Notes under the pieces: model-generated | Told to the model about the DNA's origin: nothing | The model's database searches: none | What the model saw: only the letters and a program-made list of their open reading frames with translations | Assembly: GCA_002371295.1 (NCBI GenBank) | Contig: DFGZ01000197.1 | Location: forward strand, 1-15,090 | DNA length: 15,090 bases | Direction: 5' to 3' | Source of the DNA: Oribacterium sp. UBA3737 | GTDB taxonomy: Bacteria; Bacillota_A; Clostridia; Lachnospirales; Lachnospiraceae | Program-made: the position numbers and the translations under genes | Shown: positions 7,067-13,937 of the stretch, in pieces | How the letters are laid out: each line of letters starts with the position of its first letter | Position numbering within the stretch: the first letter of the stretch is position 1

Positions 7067-7229
7067 TATACAGAAAATGCCAGTGATGGGTACCAAGGCT
7101 TGCGAGTTGAAAGAACAGATGCGCAGACATGTACGAATCCGGATGCACACAGTGCAGACGGGGCGAACATAGCAAGTATCTGTCCTTTCAACCGAGTGGG
7201 CCGGTGCCCGCCCTGGCATTTTCTGTATA
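7067..7229 (+). ncRNA. Candidate rod-shaped structured RNA with central bubble (6S-like architecture)
   Basis: TATACAGAAAATGCCAG (7067-7083) pairs perfectly with 7213-7229. After a 4/3-nt loop, GGGTACC (7088-7094) pairs with GGTGCCC (7203-7209). Then comes an 11/10-nt bubble (7095-7105 opposite 7193-7202). Above it GTTGAAAG (7106-7113) pairs with CTTTCAAC (7185-7192) and ACAGAT (7115-7120) with ATCTGT (7178-7183), split by one A-C mismatch. The tip continues with ATGT/ACAT, CG/CG, CCG/CGG, a tandem GA/GA and TGCAC/GTGCA around loop ACA (7149-7151). A closing stem, central bubble and apical stem in about 163 nt recall 6S RNA, and a terminator-like hairpin follows. No good promoter is seen, so it may be processed from the ftsY transcript. 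SRP RNA is unlikely: its GGAAGGAAGCAG-type apical loop is missing. Confidence 0.5.
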
Positions 7230-7267
7230 CTGTCAACAAAAAGTGTTGACAGTCCGTTTTTTTATGT
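7229..7267 (+). terminator. Hairpin plus T-run after the candidate RNA and ftsY
   Basis: ACTGTCAACA (7229-7238) and TGTTGACAGT (7244-7253) form a perfect 10-bp stem with loop AAAAG, followed by CCG and seven Ts. The stem is not GC-rich and the T-run starts three nt late, so efficiency may be moderate. The right arm contains the TTGACA of the downstream promoter. The palindrome could instead be an operator for that promoter. Confidence 0.5.
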
Positions 7268-7273
7268 TATACT
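7246..7273 (+). promoter_or_regulatory. Strong sigma-A promoter of ylxM-ffh
   Basis: TTGACA at 7246-7251 is a perfect -35. A 16-nt spacer leads to TATACT at 7268-7273, and TG at 7265-7266 makes it an extended -10. Transcription would start near 7280, about 18 nt before the ylxM start. The -35 lies inside a perfect palindrome (7229-7253). Confidence 0.8.
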
Positions 7274-7297
7274 AGCAAAGGTTTGAGGGAGAACTCT

Positions 7298-7612
7298 ATG
7301 GATGATTTTGTAGTACGCGGCAATCTTTATGAGCTTTACGGCGGATTGCTGAATGAAAACCAAAGAAAAGTTTACGAGTACCACGTAATAGACGACATGA
7401 GTTTCACTGAAATCGGTGAAGAGATGGGCACCTCAAGGCAGGCTGCTCAGGAGCTTTTCCGAAGAGCCGATAAAAAGCTCAAGGATACGGAAGACACTCT
7501 CGGACTTCAGTCCAAGCTTATAAATATACGCGAGAGAGCCGTAAAGATTCTCGAGCATACAGAAGACAATGTAATCCAGAAACTGGCAGGAGAAATCATA
7601 GATGGCGTTTGA
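7298..7612 (+). CDS. ylxM: YlxM family DNA-binding protein
   Basis: This 104-aa UPF0122/YlxM protein is a small sigma-like helix-turn-helix protein typically encoded just before ffh in Firmicutes. The helix-turn-helix is at about residues 34-60 (MSFTEIGEEMGTSRQAAQELFRRA region) and resembles sigma region 4. The C-terminal third is helical and charged. It is thought to modulate the SRP pathway, but its target is not evident here. The start at 7298 follows GAGGGAG (7285-7291); a TTG at 7283 overlaps that site. The 3' end overlaps ffh by 11 nt, which implies coupled translation, and both genes are served by the promoter at 7246-7273. Confidence 0.93.
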   Translation: MDDFVVRGNLYELYGGLLNENQRKVYEYHVIDDMSFTEIGEEMGTSRQAAQELFRRADKKLKDTEDTLGLQSKLINIRERAVKILEHTEDNVIQKLAGEIIDGV

Positions 7613-8999
7613 AAATCTGACAGACAGATTAACCAATATATTTCAGAATCTCGGACATAAGGGAAAGCTTACAGAGGATGATGTAAATCAGGCACTCAGA
7701 GAAGTGCGCATGGCACTTCTTGAAGCCGATGTAAACTTTAAGCTTGTAAAAGACTTCATCGCCAGGGTAAAGGAAAAAGCCATAGGCGAAGAGATCCTCT
7801 CAAGTCTTACTCCGGCCCAGACCGTTGTAAAGATAGTAAATGAAGAGCTCACCTCCATGATGGGTTCTGAAACCACAGAGATAGTACTTAAACCGGCAGG
7901 AGAGATCAGTGTCATCATGATGGTAGGTCTCCAGGGTGCCGGTAAAACAACCACCGCCGCAAAGCTTGCTGGGAAGTTCAAGTCCAAGGGCCGCACACCG
8001 GTTCTTGTAGCCTGTGATATATACAGGCCCGCAGCTATTGACCAGTTAAGAGTCAATGCTGAAAAGGTGGGGGTTCCTTTCTTTTCACTGGGTGACAAGA
8101 TAAATCCTGTAGAGATAGCAAGAAAAGCTATTGCAGAGGCCAAAGAGAAACATTACAATGTTGTGATCCTCGATACTGCAGGACGTTTACAGATAGATGA
8201 AAAGCTCATGGATGAGCTTGAGAACATCAAAAAGGCTGTTCCTGTTCAGTGGACGATACTCACTGTAGACGCCATGACCGGTCAGGAAGCAGTCAATGTT
8301 GCAGAAACCTTTGCGGATAAGGTAGGTATCGACGGTGCCATCCTCACAAAGTGTGACGGTGATACCAGAGGCGGTGCCGCACTTTCCATAAAGGCCATGA
8401 CAGGCAAGCCTATACTTTACTTAGGTATGGGTGAGAAGCTTGATGATCTGGAGCAGTTCTATCCTGATCGTATGGCCGGACGTATCCTCGGTATGGGTGA
8501 TGTACTTTCACTCATCGAGAAGGTTGAAAAGAACCTGGACCAGGAAAAGAGCCGCGAGTCCATGGGCAGACTCACCAAAGGAAAGTTCGACTACAACGAC
8601 TTCATGGATCAGATGGACCAGATGTCGAAGCTCGGCGGTCTGGGCGGAATCCTCAAGATGCTCCCCGGTCTTTCAGGTCTCGGTGACATCGATATGGACG
8701 ACACCGAAAAGCAGCTGAAAAAGGTTCGCTCCATCATTCAGTCAATGACCAAAAAAGAGCGTGCCAACCCGGATCTTATCAATCCGTCAAGAAAGCGCCG
8801 TATAGCTAACGGTGCAGGAGTTGACATAGCCGAAGTCAATCGTCTTGTTAAGCAGTTTGAACAGATGCGCAAGATGATGAAGCAGTTCGGCGGTGCCATG
8901 AGAAGCAAACATGGCCGCGGCGCTTTCGGGGGCTTAGGCGGCTTCGGAGGACTTGGAAATCTCGGCGGTATGGGCCGTGGAGGAAGATTTCCTTTCTGA
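7602..8999 (+). CDS. ffh: Signal recognition particle protein Ffh
   Basis: This 465-aa SRP54 GTPase binds signal sequences of nascent membrane and secreted proteins and SRP RNA, then docks with FtsY. The N domain is about residues 1-95. The G domain shows G1 GLQGAGKTT (109-117), DIYRPAAIDQL (139-149), G3 DTAGR (191-195) and G4 TKCDGDTRGG (249-258). The methionine-rich M domain follows from about 315, with MDQMDQMSKLGGLGGILKML and the RNA-binding region SRKRRIANGAGVDIAEVN near 395-415. The tail is rich in glycine and phenylalanine, as in many Clostridia. The start lies within the last codons of ylxM. The length is slightly above the usual 440-455 because of the tail. Confidence 0.98.
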   Translation: MAFENLTDRLTNIFQNLGHKGKLTEDDVNQALREVRMALLEADVNFKLVKDFIARVKEKAIGEEILSSLTPAQTVVKIVNEELTSMMGSETTEIVLKPAGEISVIMMVGLQGAGKTTTAAKLAGKFKSKGRTPVLVACDIYRPAAIDQLRVNAEKVGVPFFSLGDKINPVEIARKAIAEAKEKHYNVVILDTAGRLQIDEKLMDELENIKKAVPVQWTILTVDAMTGQEAVNVAETFADKVGIDGAILTKCDGDTRGGAALSIKAMTGKPILYLGMGEKLDDLEQFYPDRMAGRILGMGDVLSLIEKVEKNLDQEKSRESMGRLTKGKFDYNDFMDQMDQMSKLGGLGGILKMLPGLSGLGDIDMDDTEKQLKKVRSIIQSMTKKERANPDLINPSRKRRIANGAGVDIAEVNRLVKQFEQMRKMMKQFGGAMRSKHGRGAFGGLGGFGGLGNLGGMGRGGRFPF

Positions 9000-9005
9000 C
9001 ACACG

Positions 9006-9052
9006 GATTAATCAGTAATCAAACTGTTAATCATATATAATTATTATTTTTA
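9006..9052 (+). other. AT-rich hairpin and -10-like word before rpsP
   Basis: GATTAA (9006-9011) pairs with TTAATC (9027-9032) and CAGT (9013-9016) with ACTG (9023-9026), with T9012 bulged and loop AATCAA. A T-rich tract follows at 9041-9052, so it could attenuate transcription leaving ffh. TATAAT at 9036-9041 could be the -10 of an rpsP promoter, but no matching -35 is seen. The function is uncertain. Confidence 0.35.
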
Positions 9053-9071
9053 GAAAATAGGAGAAAACACC

Positions 9072-9311
9072 ATGTTAAAGATCAGATTAAGAAGAATGGG
9101 ACAGATTCACGCACCATATTACAGAGTTATCGTTGCTGATTCAAGATCCCCAAGAAACGGTAAGTTCATCGAGGAGATCGGTACATACAACCCATGTGTT
9201 GAGCCATCAGAGATCAAGATCGATGCTGATAAGGCAAAGCAGTGGATTTCAAACGGTGCACAGCCAACAGAGTCTGTAGCAAAGCTTCTTAAGAGAGCCG
9301 GAATCAACTAA
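9072..9311 (+). CDS. rpsP: 30S ribosomal protein S16
   Basis: This 79-aa small-subunit protein binds 16S rRNA early in 30S assembly. The N-terminus [25 protein letters not shown] is family-typical, as is the later IEEIGTYNP. The length is normal. The ATG follows AGGAGA at 9058-9063. Codon choice differs from the flanking enzyme genes: arginine is almost always AGA, proline CCA and threonine ACA, as also in rplS and consistent with high expression. khpA begins 19 nt downstream. Confidence 0.98.
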   Translation: MLKIRLRRMGQIHAPYYRVIVADSRSPRNGKFIEEIGTYNPCVEPSEIKIDADKAKQWISNGAQPTESVAKLLKRAGIN

Positions 9312-9330
9312 TCGGCCGAGAGGAGACCTC

Positions 9331-9558
9331 ATGAAGGAATTACTCGAAACTATTGCCAGAGCCCTTGTTCAGAATCCCGATGATGTTACAGTCACCGAGG
9401 AAAACAAGGATGGCGAAATCGTCCTGACCCTTTCTGTGAATGAGCAGGATATGGGTAAGGTCATCGGACGTTCAGGCCGTATAGCCAAGGCAATCCGTTC
9501 TGTTATGTCTGCTGCCGCAAGCAAGGCTTCGGTCAAGGTATCCGTAGATATTAAGTAA
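9331..9558 (+). CDS. khpA: KH-domain RNA-binding protein KhpA
   Basis: This 75-aa protein is a single KH domain (YlqC/KhpA family). The RNA-gripping GxxG loop is GRSG at residues 46-49 within MGKVIGRSGRIAKAIR. In Firmicutes KhpA pairs with KhpB (EloR/Jag) and binds RNAs linked to cell division and elongation; it commonly lies between rpsP and rimM, as here. AGAGGAG at 9318-9324 precedes the ATG. A hairpin and a 61-nt gap separate it from rimM. Confidence 0.95.
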   Translation: MKELLETIARALVQNPDDVTVTEENKDGEIVLTLSVNEQDMGKVIGRSGRIAKAIRSVMSAAASKASVKVSVDIK

Positions 9559-9598
9559 GAGTAATTACTCAGTATAGTTTCTGCTATGCTGAGTATTT
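9559..9598 (+). other. khpA-rimM intergenic hairpin with competing palindrome
   Basis: ACTCAGTATAG (9567-9577) pairs with CTATGCTGAGT (9584-9594) over 11 bp including one G-U, with loop TTTCTG and the AT-rich sequence ATTTATTTAT after it. Its 5' end overlaps the perfect palindrome GAGTAATTACTC (9559-9570) that starts at the khpA stop, so ACTC can pair upstream or downstream. It may be a weak terminator, an attenuator or an mRNA 3'-end stabiliser. Confidence 0.45.
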
Positions 9599-9619
9599 AT
9601 TTATAATAAAAGGAAAAAT

Positions 9620-10138
9620 ATGCAGGAAAAACTTAGAGTCGGTACAGTAGTTACCACCCATGGTCTGAAAGGCGAAGTAAAGGTTTATCCTACAACTGAT
9701 GATCCGGACAGATTTTACGATTTGAAGAAAGTCTTTTTGGATCGCTCCGGTTCAATGGAAAATATGCTTCAGCTTGAAGTTCAGAATGTAAGATTTTTCA
9801 AGAATCTTGCCATAGTAAAATTCAAAGATTACGACAACATTGACGATGTCCTCCCATTCCGCAAGGGCGAACTCTATGTTGACAGAGCAGATGCCATTCC
9901 TCTTCAGGAGGGCGAATACTTCATCGGTGACATCATCGGGTGCAGGGTACTCGACGAAGACGACAAGGAACTTGGCACAGTTAAGGAATTCCTTGAGACC
10001 GGTGCCCATGATGTAATGCTCGTCAAAACTACCGGCAAGGATCTCATGATCCCATACTGCGATCCGTTTATTCTTGAGAAAGCACCGGAAGAGGGATATA
10101 TCAGGGTTCACCTCATCCCGGGTCTTTTAGATCTATGA
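9620..10138 (+). CDS. rimM: Ribosome maturation factor RimM
   Basis: This 172-aa assembly factor binds S19 and the 3' domain of 16S rRNA during 30S maturation. The N-terminal barrel begins LRVGTVVTTHGLKGEVKVYP, the family hallmark. A C-terminal PRC-barrel domain runs from about residue 95 (GEYFIGDIIGCRVL) and ends near MIPYCDPFI and the C-terminal LIPGLLDL. The length is normal. AAAAGGAAAA lies before the ATG. The stop overlaps the trmD start as ATGA (10135-10138), a translational coupling arrangement also common in other Firmicutes. Confidence 0.97.
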   Translation: MQEKLRVGTVVTTHGLKGEVKVYPTTDDPDRFYDLKKVFLDRSGSMENMLQLEVQNVRFFKNLAIVKFKDYDNIDDVLPFRKGELYVDRADAIPLQEGEYFIGDIIGCRVLDEDDKELGTVKEFLETGAHDVMLVKTTGKDLMIPYCDPFILEKAPEEGYIRVHLIPGLLDL

Positions 10139-10971
10139 AAAATTATTACGTAATGACGCTTTTCCCGGAGCTGATAGAAAATGTAACCAAAGAAAGCATT
10201 TCCGGAAGAGCCATAAAGTCAGGTCTCATGAATGTTGAAGCCTTCAATATTCGTGATTATACGAAGGATGCCCACAATCATGTGGATGATTATCCATACG
10301 GCGGCGGAGCAGGTATGCTCATGCAGGTCCAGCCCATAGTTGACTGCTACAGACACATAGTTGATAAGATCGGACACAGACCCGCACGTGTCCTCTTTAT
10401 GTCACCCCAGGGACGGAGATTCGACCAGAAGATGGCAGAGGAGCTTGCGGAGGAGGAAGATATCCTTTTCCTCTGCGGTCACTATGAAGGTGTTGATGAG
10501 CGTGCTCTCGAGATTCTCGATGTTGAAAATGTCTCCATCGGAGATTATGTTCTCACAGGAGGCGAGCTTCCGGCTCTCAGCATGATAGATTCCATTTCAA
10601 GACTTGTTCATGGTGTCCTCAACAAAGACGAATCCCATGAGATAGAGAGCTTTTCCGACGGACTTCTGGAATATCCCCAGTATACCCGTCCCGAGAATTA
10701 CGAGGATCGTACAGTTCCGAAGATACTTTTGTCCGGCGACCACAAAAAGGTGGACGAATGGCGCCATCAGATGAGCCTTGAGCGCACAAAGGAGCGCCGT
10801 CCGGATCTCTATGAGAAGTATGTAGCCGAACATCCTGAAGAATTTATGCCTAAAAAGCCTAAAAGGCGCAGAAAAAAACCTGCGGCTCCTCAGGAATCAG
10901 TTATGTCCTCCCCTTCGGAGAATATTGATCCTGTTTCTTCAGAGATATGTTCTCCGGACAGTAAGTCCTGA
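10135..10971 (+). CDS. trmD: tRNA (guanine-N1)-methyltransferase TrmD with basic C-terminal tail
   Basis: This 278-aa SPOUT methyltransferase makes m1G37 in tRNAs reading CNN and related codons, preventing +1 frameshifts. Family motifs are intact: VDDYPYGGGAGMLM (about 50-63), LFMSPQGRRFDQ (87-98), LCGHYEGVDERA (113-124) and the knotted S-adenosylmethionine site SIGDYVLTGGELPA (134-147). The tRNA-binding C-terminal domain ends near residue 237. Usual length is about 240-250. Here roughly 35 extra residues follow: a basic block KPKRRRKK (241-248), then a serine- and acid-rich end. Coding continues smoothly without a frameshift sign. The gene is coupled to rimM and lies 201 nt before the rplS ORF's flanking leader ends. 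Confidence 0.97.
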   Translation: MKNYYVMTLFPELIENVTKESISGRAIKSGLMNVEAFNIRDYTKDAHNHVDDYPYGGGAGMLMQVQPIVDCYRHIVDKIGHRPARVLFMSPQGRRFDQKMAEELAEEEDILFLCGHYEGVDERALEILDVENVSIGDYVLTGGELPALSMIDSISRLVHGVLNKDESHEIESFSDGLLEYPQYTRPENYEDRTVPKILLSGDHKKVDEWRHQMSLERTKERRPDLYEKYVAEHPEEFMPKKPKRRRKKPAAPQESVMSSPSENIDPVSSEICSPDSKS

Positions 10972-11027
10972 CCTGAAGAATTTACAGAGTTTTAAGATAA
11001 TTGAGGCTATAGAGCCATAAAACACCC

Positions 11028-11056
11028 TTGCATTATAGGGTAATATATGTTAAAGT
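11028..11056 (+). promoter_or_regulatory. Possible promoter of rplS
   Basis: TTGCAT (11028-11033) and TAAAGT (11051-11056) are spaced by 17 nt, with TG at 11048-11049 as an extended -10 feature. Each hexamer matches the consensus only partly. If used, the rplS transcript would start near 11063 and carry a leader of about 120 nt. Confidence 0.35.
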
Positions 11057-11073
11057 ACACGAGTTGTGACTAA

Positions 11074-11170
11074 AAGAGATATTCCTCTGACGGTTCCATC
11101 TGCTTGGAATAGGGGATTCCGGATAGATAAGGCCGGACGATAAATCCGTGAATGAATGTCAAATAGTATT
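11074..11170 (+). ncRNA. Candidate rplS leader with mutually exclusive hairpins
   Basis: One GGAAT (11106-11110) can pair with GTTCC (11093-11097), with ATTCC (11116-11120) or with ATTCC (11081-11085); only one pairing can form at a time. Downstream, GGATTCCGG (11114-11122) pairs with CCGG (11133-11136) and AATCC (11143-11147) with a six-nt bulge. L19 leader RNAs that allow autoregulation are known in Bacillus. This could be an analogue, but I cannot confirm the Rfam motif by eye. Confidence 0.35.
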
Positions 11171-11183
11171 AGGAGGTAGCACA

Positions 11184-11531
11184 ATGGCAAACAGCGATAT
11201 CATTAAGAACATTGAGCAGGGCCAGCTTAAGGCTGAGGTTCCTCAGTTCAACACAGGTGACACAGTTAAGGTTTACAACAAGATCAAAGAGGGTAACCGT
11301 GAGAGATTACAGATCTTCGAGGGTACAGTTCTTAAGATCCAGGGTGGTTCAAACAGAATCACATTCACAGTAAGAAAGACTTCTAACGGTGTAGGTGTTG
11401 AGAAGACATGGCCACTTCACAGCCCAATGGTTGAGAAGGTAGAGGTTGTTAGAGCTGGTAAGGTTAGAAGAGCTAAGCTTACATATCTCAGACAGCGTAC
11501 AGGTAAGGCTGCCAAGGTTAAGGCACTTTAA
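11184..11531 (+). CDS. rplS: 50S ribosomal protein L19
   Basis: This 115-aa large-subunit protein lies at the 30S-50S interface. The family pattern is clear: [20 protein letters not shown] (residues 23-42), LQIFEGTVL followed by [21 protein letters not shown], and the C-terminal [25 protein letters not shown] at 11171-11176 sets the start at 11184; a GTG at 11148 lies too far upstream in the leader. Codon use (GTT, AAG, AGA, ACA) indicates high expression. A strong terminator follows, which ends this transcription unit. Confidence 0.98.
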   Translation: MANSDIIKNIEQGQLKAEVPQFNTGDTVKVYNKIKEGNRERLQIFEGTVLKIQGGSNRITFTVRKTSNGVGVEKTWPLHSPMVEKVEVVRAGKVRRAKLTYLRQRTGKAAKVKAL

Positions 11532-11553
11532 TCTGTTGTTGATTAAGATCTTT

Positions 11554-11586
11554 GGGGTGTTCCGTTTACGGGATGCCCCTTTTTTT
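11554..11586 (+). terminator. Strong intrinsic terminator after rplS
   Basis: GGGGTGTTCCG (11554-11564) pairs with CGGGATGCCCC (11569-11579) over 11 positions including G-U pairs, with loop TTTA, followed directly by seven Ts. This is the clearest terminator in the window and separates the ribosomal unit from lepB. Confidence 0.93.
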
Positions 11587-11608
11587 ATCCATAGTACACT
11601 TTATACGA

Positions 11609-11614
11609 TATAAT
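11609..11614 (+). promoter_or_regulatory. -10 element upstream of lepB
   Basis: A perfect TATAAT lies 44 nt before the lepB start, just after the rplS terminator, where a new promoter is expected. No good -35 is visible at 16-18 nt upstream, so the call rests on one hexamer and its position. Confidence 0.4.
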
Positions 11615-11657
11615 ATACAGAAATTATCTTACTAATTGACCAGACAGGAGAACCGCT

Positions 11658-12185
11658 ATGCGCGAAAAGAGTTTTATACAGATTGCCGTACATACACTGA
11701 CCAATATCTTCGTCCTGATAGCATTGGCATGGTTCATAGTCCACAGTTTCCTCACTACAGTAGAGATTTCCGGTCACAGCATGGAACCCGCTCTGTCATC
11801 AGGGGACCTGGTGATGGTGGACACCCTGAAATACAAATTTTTGGCTCCCGACCGTTTGGATGTGGTGATATTCCAGAAAAACGACTCAACTGAAAATATC
11901 AAAAGAGTTGTAGGTCTCCCCGGAGAGACAGTTGTCATCCAGAACGGACGTATATACATAAACGGCACGCTTCTTGAAAGCGACACTATTTCCAATATTT
12001 CCCTCGCCGGTATTGCGGAAAAGCCCGTCCAGCTTATGGATGACGAGTATTTTCTGATAGGTGACAATGCTGACTCCTCCGAGGACAGCCGCTTCATCAA
12101 CGTGGGAAATGTTCACAAGTCACAGATACTCGGCAAGGTCTGGTTCAGGCTGCTGCCCATAGATAAAGTGAGTTTAGTTAAATAA
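11658..12185 (+). CDS. lepB: Signal peptidase I
   Basis: This 175-aa membrane serine protease removes signal peptides from exported proteins on the outer face of the membrane. A single N-terminal membrane helix spans about residues 8-30. The catalytic serine is Ser41 in SGHSMEPAL and the general-base lysine is Lys82 in IKRVVGLPGE. The conserved GDN-S-DSR box appears as GDNADSSEDSRF near residues 135-146. The length is typical of Gram-positive enzymes. The start follows AGGAG at 11646-11650. rbgA begins 11 nt after its stop, so the two are probably co-transcribed. lepB between rplS and rbgA is a common Clostridia arrangement. Confidence 0.96.
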   Translation: MREKSFIQIAVHTLTNIFVLIALAWFIVHSFLTTVEISGHSMEPALSSGDLVMVDTLKYKFLAPDRLDVVIFQKNDSTENIKRVVGLPGETVVIQNGRIYINGTLLESDTISNISLAGIAEKPVQLMDDEYFLIGDNADSSEDSRFINVGNVHKSQILGKVWFRLLPIDKVSLVK

Positions 12186-12196
12186 AGGAGAATCCT

Positions 12197-13090
12197 ATGA
12201 ATATACAATGGTATCCCGGTCATATGGCGAAGGCCAAGAGAAACATCAGAGAAGACCTGAAGCTCGTAGACCTTGTTATCGAAGTCGTTGATGCCCGCTG
12301 CCCTGAATCCTCCAGAAATCCGGATGTAGACAGTTTTGCAAAGGATAAATCACGCATACTGCTTCTCAACAAGGCAGATCTTGCAGATAAAAGAATCACA
12401 CAGAAGTTCGCGGATTATTACGCCGGAAAGGGCTTCTATACCATGGAGATCGACGCCAGAAACAAGGGTTCCCTGAAAAAGCTTCCGAATCTTATCGAGG
12501 AGGCCTGCCAGCCTGTTATCGAAAAGAATCTCAAGAAGGGCATAAAGACTCCTTCCATCAGAGCCATGGTACTGGGAATCCCCAATGTAGGCAAGTCAAC
12601 CTTCATCAATTCCTATGTAGGAAGATCCATGGCAAAGACCGGAAATAAGCCCGGTGTCACCAGAGGAAATCAGTGGATCAATGTAGGAAAAAGACTCCAG
12701 CTTCTTGATACCCCGGGTATAACCTGGCCTAAGTTCGAGCGGGAAATAGTAGGTCTTAATCTGGCCCTCATCGGATCCATCAACGACCAGATCATAAACA
12801 TTGACGAGCTGGTATTTTATCTTCTTAAATATCTGGTGAGATACTATCCTTCAGCACTTATCGAAAGATACGGTGATTCTCTTTCCGGCATAGATGAAGC
12901 CATCAGGGTATTTGATGAGATCGGAAAGAAGCGTGGCTGCATCAAGAAGGGCGGAGATATAGACTACTCAAAGACCGCAAAGATAATCCTGGATGATTTC
13001 AGAAACGGCCGCCTCGGAAAGATCACCCTTGAGCACACACCGGGCTCAACAGATGATGTAGTTGCATCTGTTGAGGATGCGCTCAAATAA
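12197..13090 (+). CDS. rbgA: Ribosome biogenesis GTPase RbgA (YlqF)
   Basis: This 297-aa GTPase acts late in 50S assembly, helping to install proteins such as L16. The G motifs are circularly permuted, as expected: G4 NKAD (58-61), G5-like DARN (86-89), G1 GIPNVGKST (127-135), G2 Thr155 in GVTRG and G3 DTPG (171-174). The N-terminus MNIQWYPGHMAKAKRNI is the family hallmark. The C-terminal RNA-binding domain runs from about 190, ending GKITLEHTPG. AAAGGAG at 12184-12190 precedes the ATG. It is followed by a 139-nt folded gap before rnhB. Confidence 0.97.
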   Translation: MNIQWYPGHMAKAKRNIREDLKLVDLVIEVVDARCPESSRNPDVDSFAKDKSRILLLNKADLADKRITQKFADYYAGKGFYTMEIDARNKGSLKKLPNLIEEACQPVIEKNLKKGIKTPSIRAMVLGIPNVGKSTFINSYVGRSMAKTGNKPGVTRGNQWINVGKRLQLLDTPGITWPKFEREIVGLNLALIGSINDQIINIDELVFYLLKYLVRYYPSALIERYGDSLSGIDEAIRVFDEIGKKRGCIKKGGDIDYSKTAKIILDDFRNGRLGKITLEHTPGSTDDVVASVEDALK

Positions 13091-13095
13091 GTTTA

Positions 13096-13223
13096 GGCAG
13101 CATTTAATTGTTGCCGACAAGGACCGATCTGTTTAACTTCAGTGACTACATAGGTCATAAACCGAAGAAAGTCAGTCTGTAACAATCATCATTTTTCAGA
13201 AAGGACATCCGGCTTTTCCGGAG
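13096..13223 (+). other. Folded rbgA-rnhB gap with SD-masking hairpin
   Basis: GGCAGCA (13096-13102) pairs with TGTTGCC (13109-13115), including one G-U. Further on, the words TGAC, GTCA, CTTC and GAAG offer nested pairings across 13137-13171. Just before rnhB, TCCGG (13208-13212) pairs with CCGGA (13218-13222), and GGAG of the rnhB ribosome binding site (13220-13223) lies in the right arm. No T-run is present. Translation control of rnhB is possible. Confidence 0.35.
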
Positions 13224-13229
13224 AAAGAC

Positions 13230-13895
13230 ATGCGCGAATTAAAAGGAGAACGTCTCGAAAAGGAACTGGAGCGGCTTAAGCTCATGCACGAATACGAAAA
13301 TGCTCATCCCGAAGCTGCATTCATCGCAGGTATAGACGAGGCAGGCAGGGGTCCCCTTGCAGGTCCTGTGGTAGCTGCCTGCTGCATACTTCCAAAGGAT
13401 GTGGAAATTCTTTATCTCAATGACTCAAAGAAGCTGAGCGAGAAGCGACGTGAAGCTCTTTTCCCCGAGGTTAAGGAGAAAGCATTGGCATACGGTGTGG
13501 GTATCATCGATGAGAAAACCATCGACGAAATCAACATACTTCAGGCGGATTACGAGGCCATGCGTGTGGCTGTCAGCCTTGCTTCAAAGATGCTTTCAGA
13601 AAAGGGGCTCGGCAATGCTCCTGAGCTTCTCCTAAACGATGCGGTGATCATCCCGGAAGTGGATATCCCTCAGATCTCCATTATAAAGGGCGATGCCAAA
13701 TCGGTTTCCATCGCAGCTGCAAGTGTTCTTGCAAAGGTCACAAGGGACCATCTCATGGAAAAGTATGATGAGATGTACCCGGGTTATGGCTTTGCGAAGC
13801 ACAAGGGCTACGGAACCAAAGCTCATATCGAGGCACTGAAGGAACTGGGACCATGTCCCATACACAGAAGATCCTTTATAAAGAAGTTCGTCTGA
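13230..13895 (+). CDS. rnhB: Ribonuclease HII
   Basis: This 221-aa enzyme cuts RNA in RNA-DNA hybrids and starts removal of misincorporated ribonucleotides. The signature GIDEAGRGPLAGPVVAA (34-50) carries Asp36 and Glu37. The other expected active-site residues are Asp137 (in LLNDAVIIP, where many relatives have IDG) and Asp173 (in KVTRDHLM). LNDSKKLSEKRRE (63-75) and PGYGFAKHKGYGTKAH (184-199) are also family-typical. The start follows GGAG at 13220-13223, six nt upstream. About 30 charged residues precede the catalytic fold, within the range of Firmicutes RnhB proteins. The next gene is yraN, the usual neighbour. Confidence 0.97.
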   Translation: MRELKGERLEKELERLKLMHEYENAHPEAAFIAGIDEAGRGPLAGPVVAACCILPKDVEILYLNDSKKLSEKRREALFPEVKEKALAYGVGIIDEKTIDEINILQADYEAMRVAVSLASKMLSEKGLGNAPELLLNDAVIIPEVDIPQISIIKGDAKSVSIAAASVLAKVTRDHLMEKYDEMYPGYGFAKHKGYGTKAHIEALKELGPCPIHRRSFIKKFV

Positions 13896-13937
13896 CAGTA
13901 CAGGTTCACAGCCTGAAAACTCAAATCCCGGAAAGAA

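Noticed and set aside
7067..7229. SRP (4.5S) RNA gene between ftsY and ffh
   Set aside because: The position is tempting, but the conserved apical GGAAGGAAGCAG-type sequence and its symmetric loop are absent; the apical loop is ACA on a TGCAC/GTGCA stem.
7021..7249. Open frames of 72 aa on both strands between ftsY and ylxM
   Set aside because: They run through both arms of the rod RNA candidate, so both strands being open reflects the inverted repeat rather than coding.
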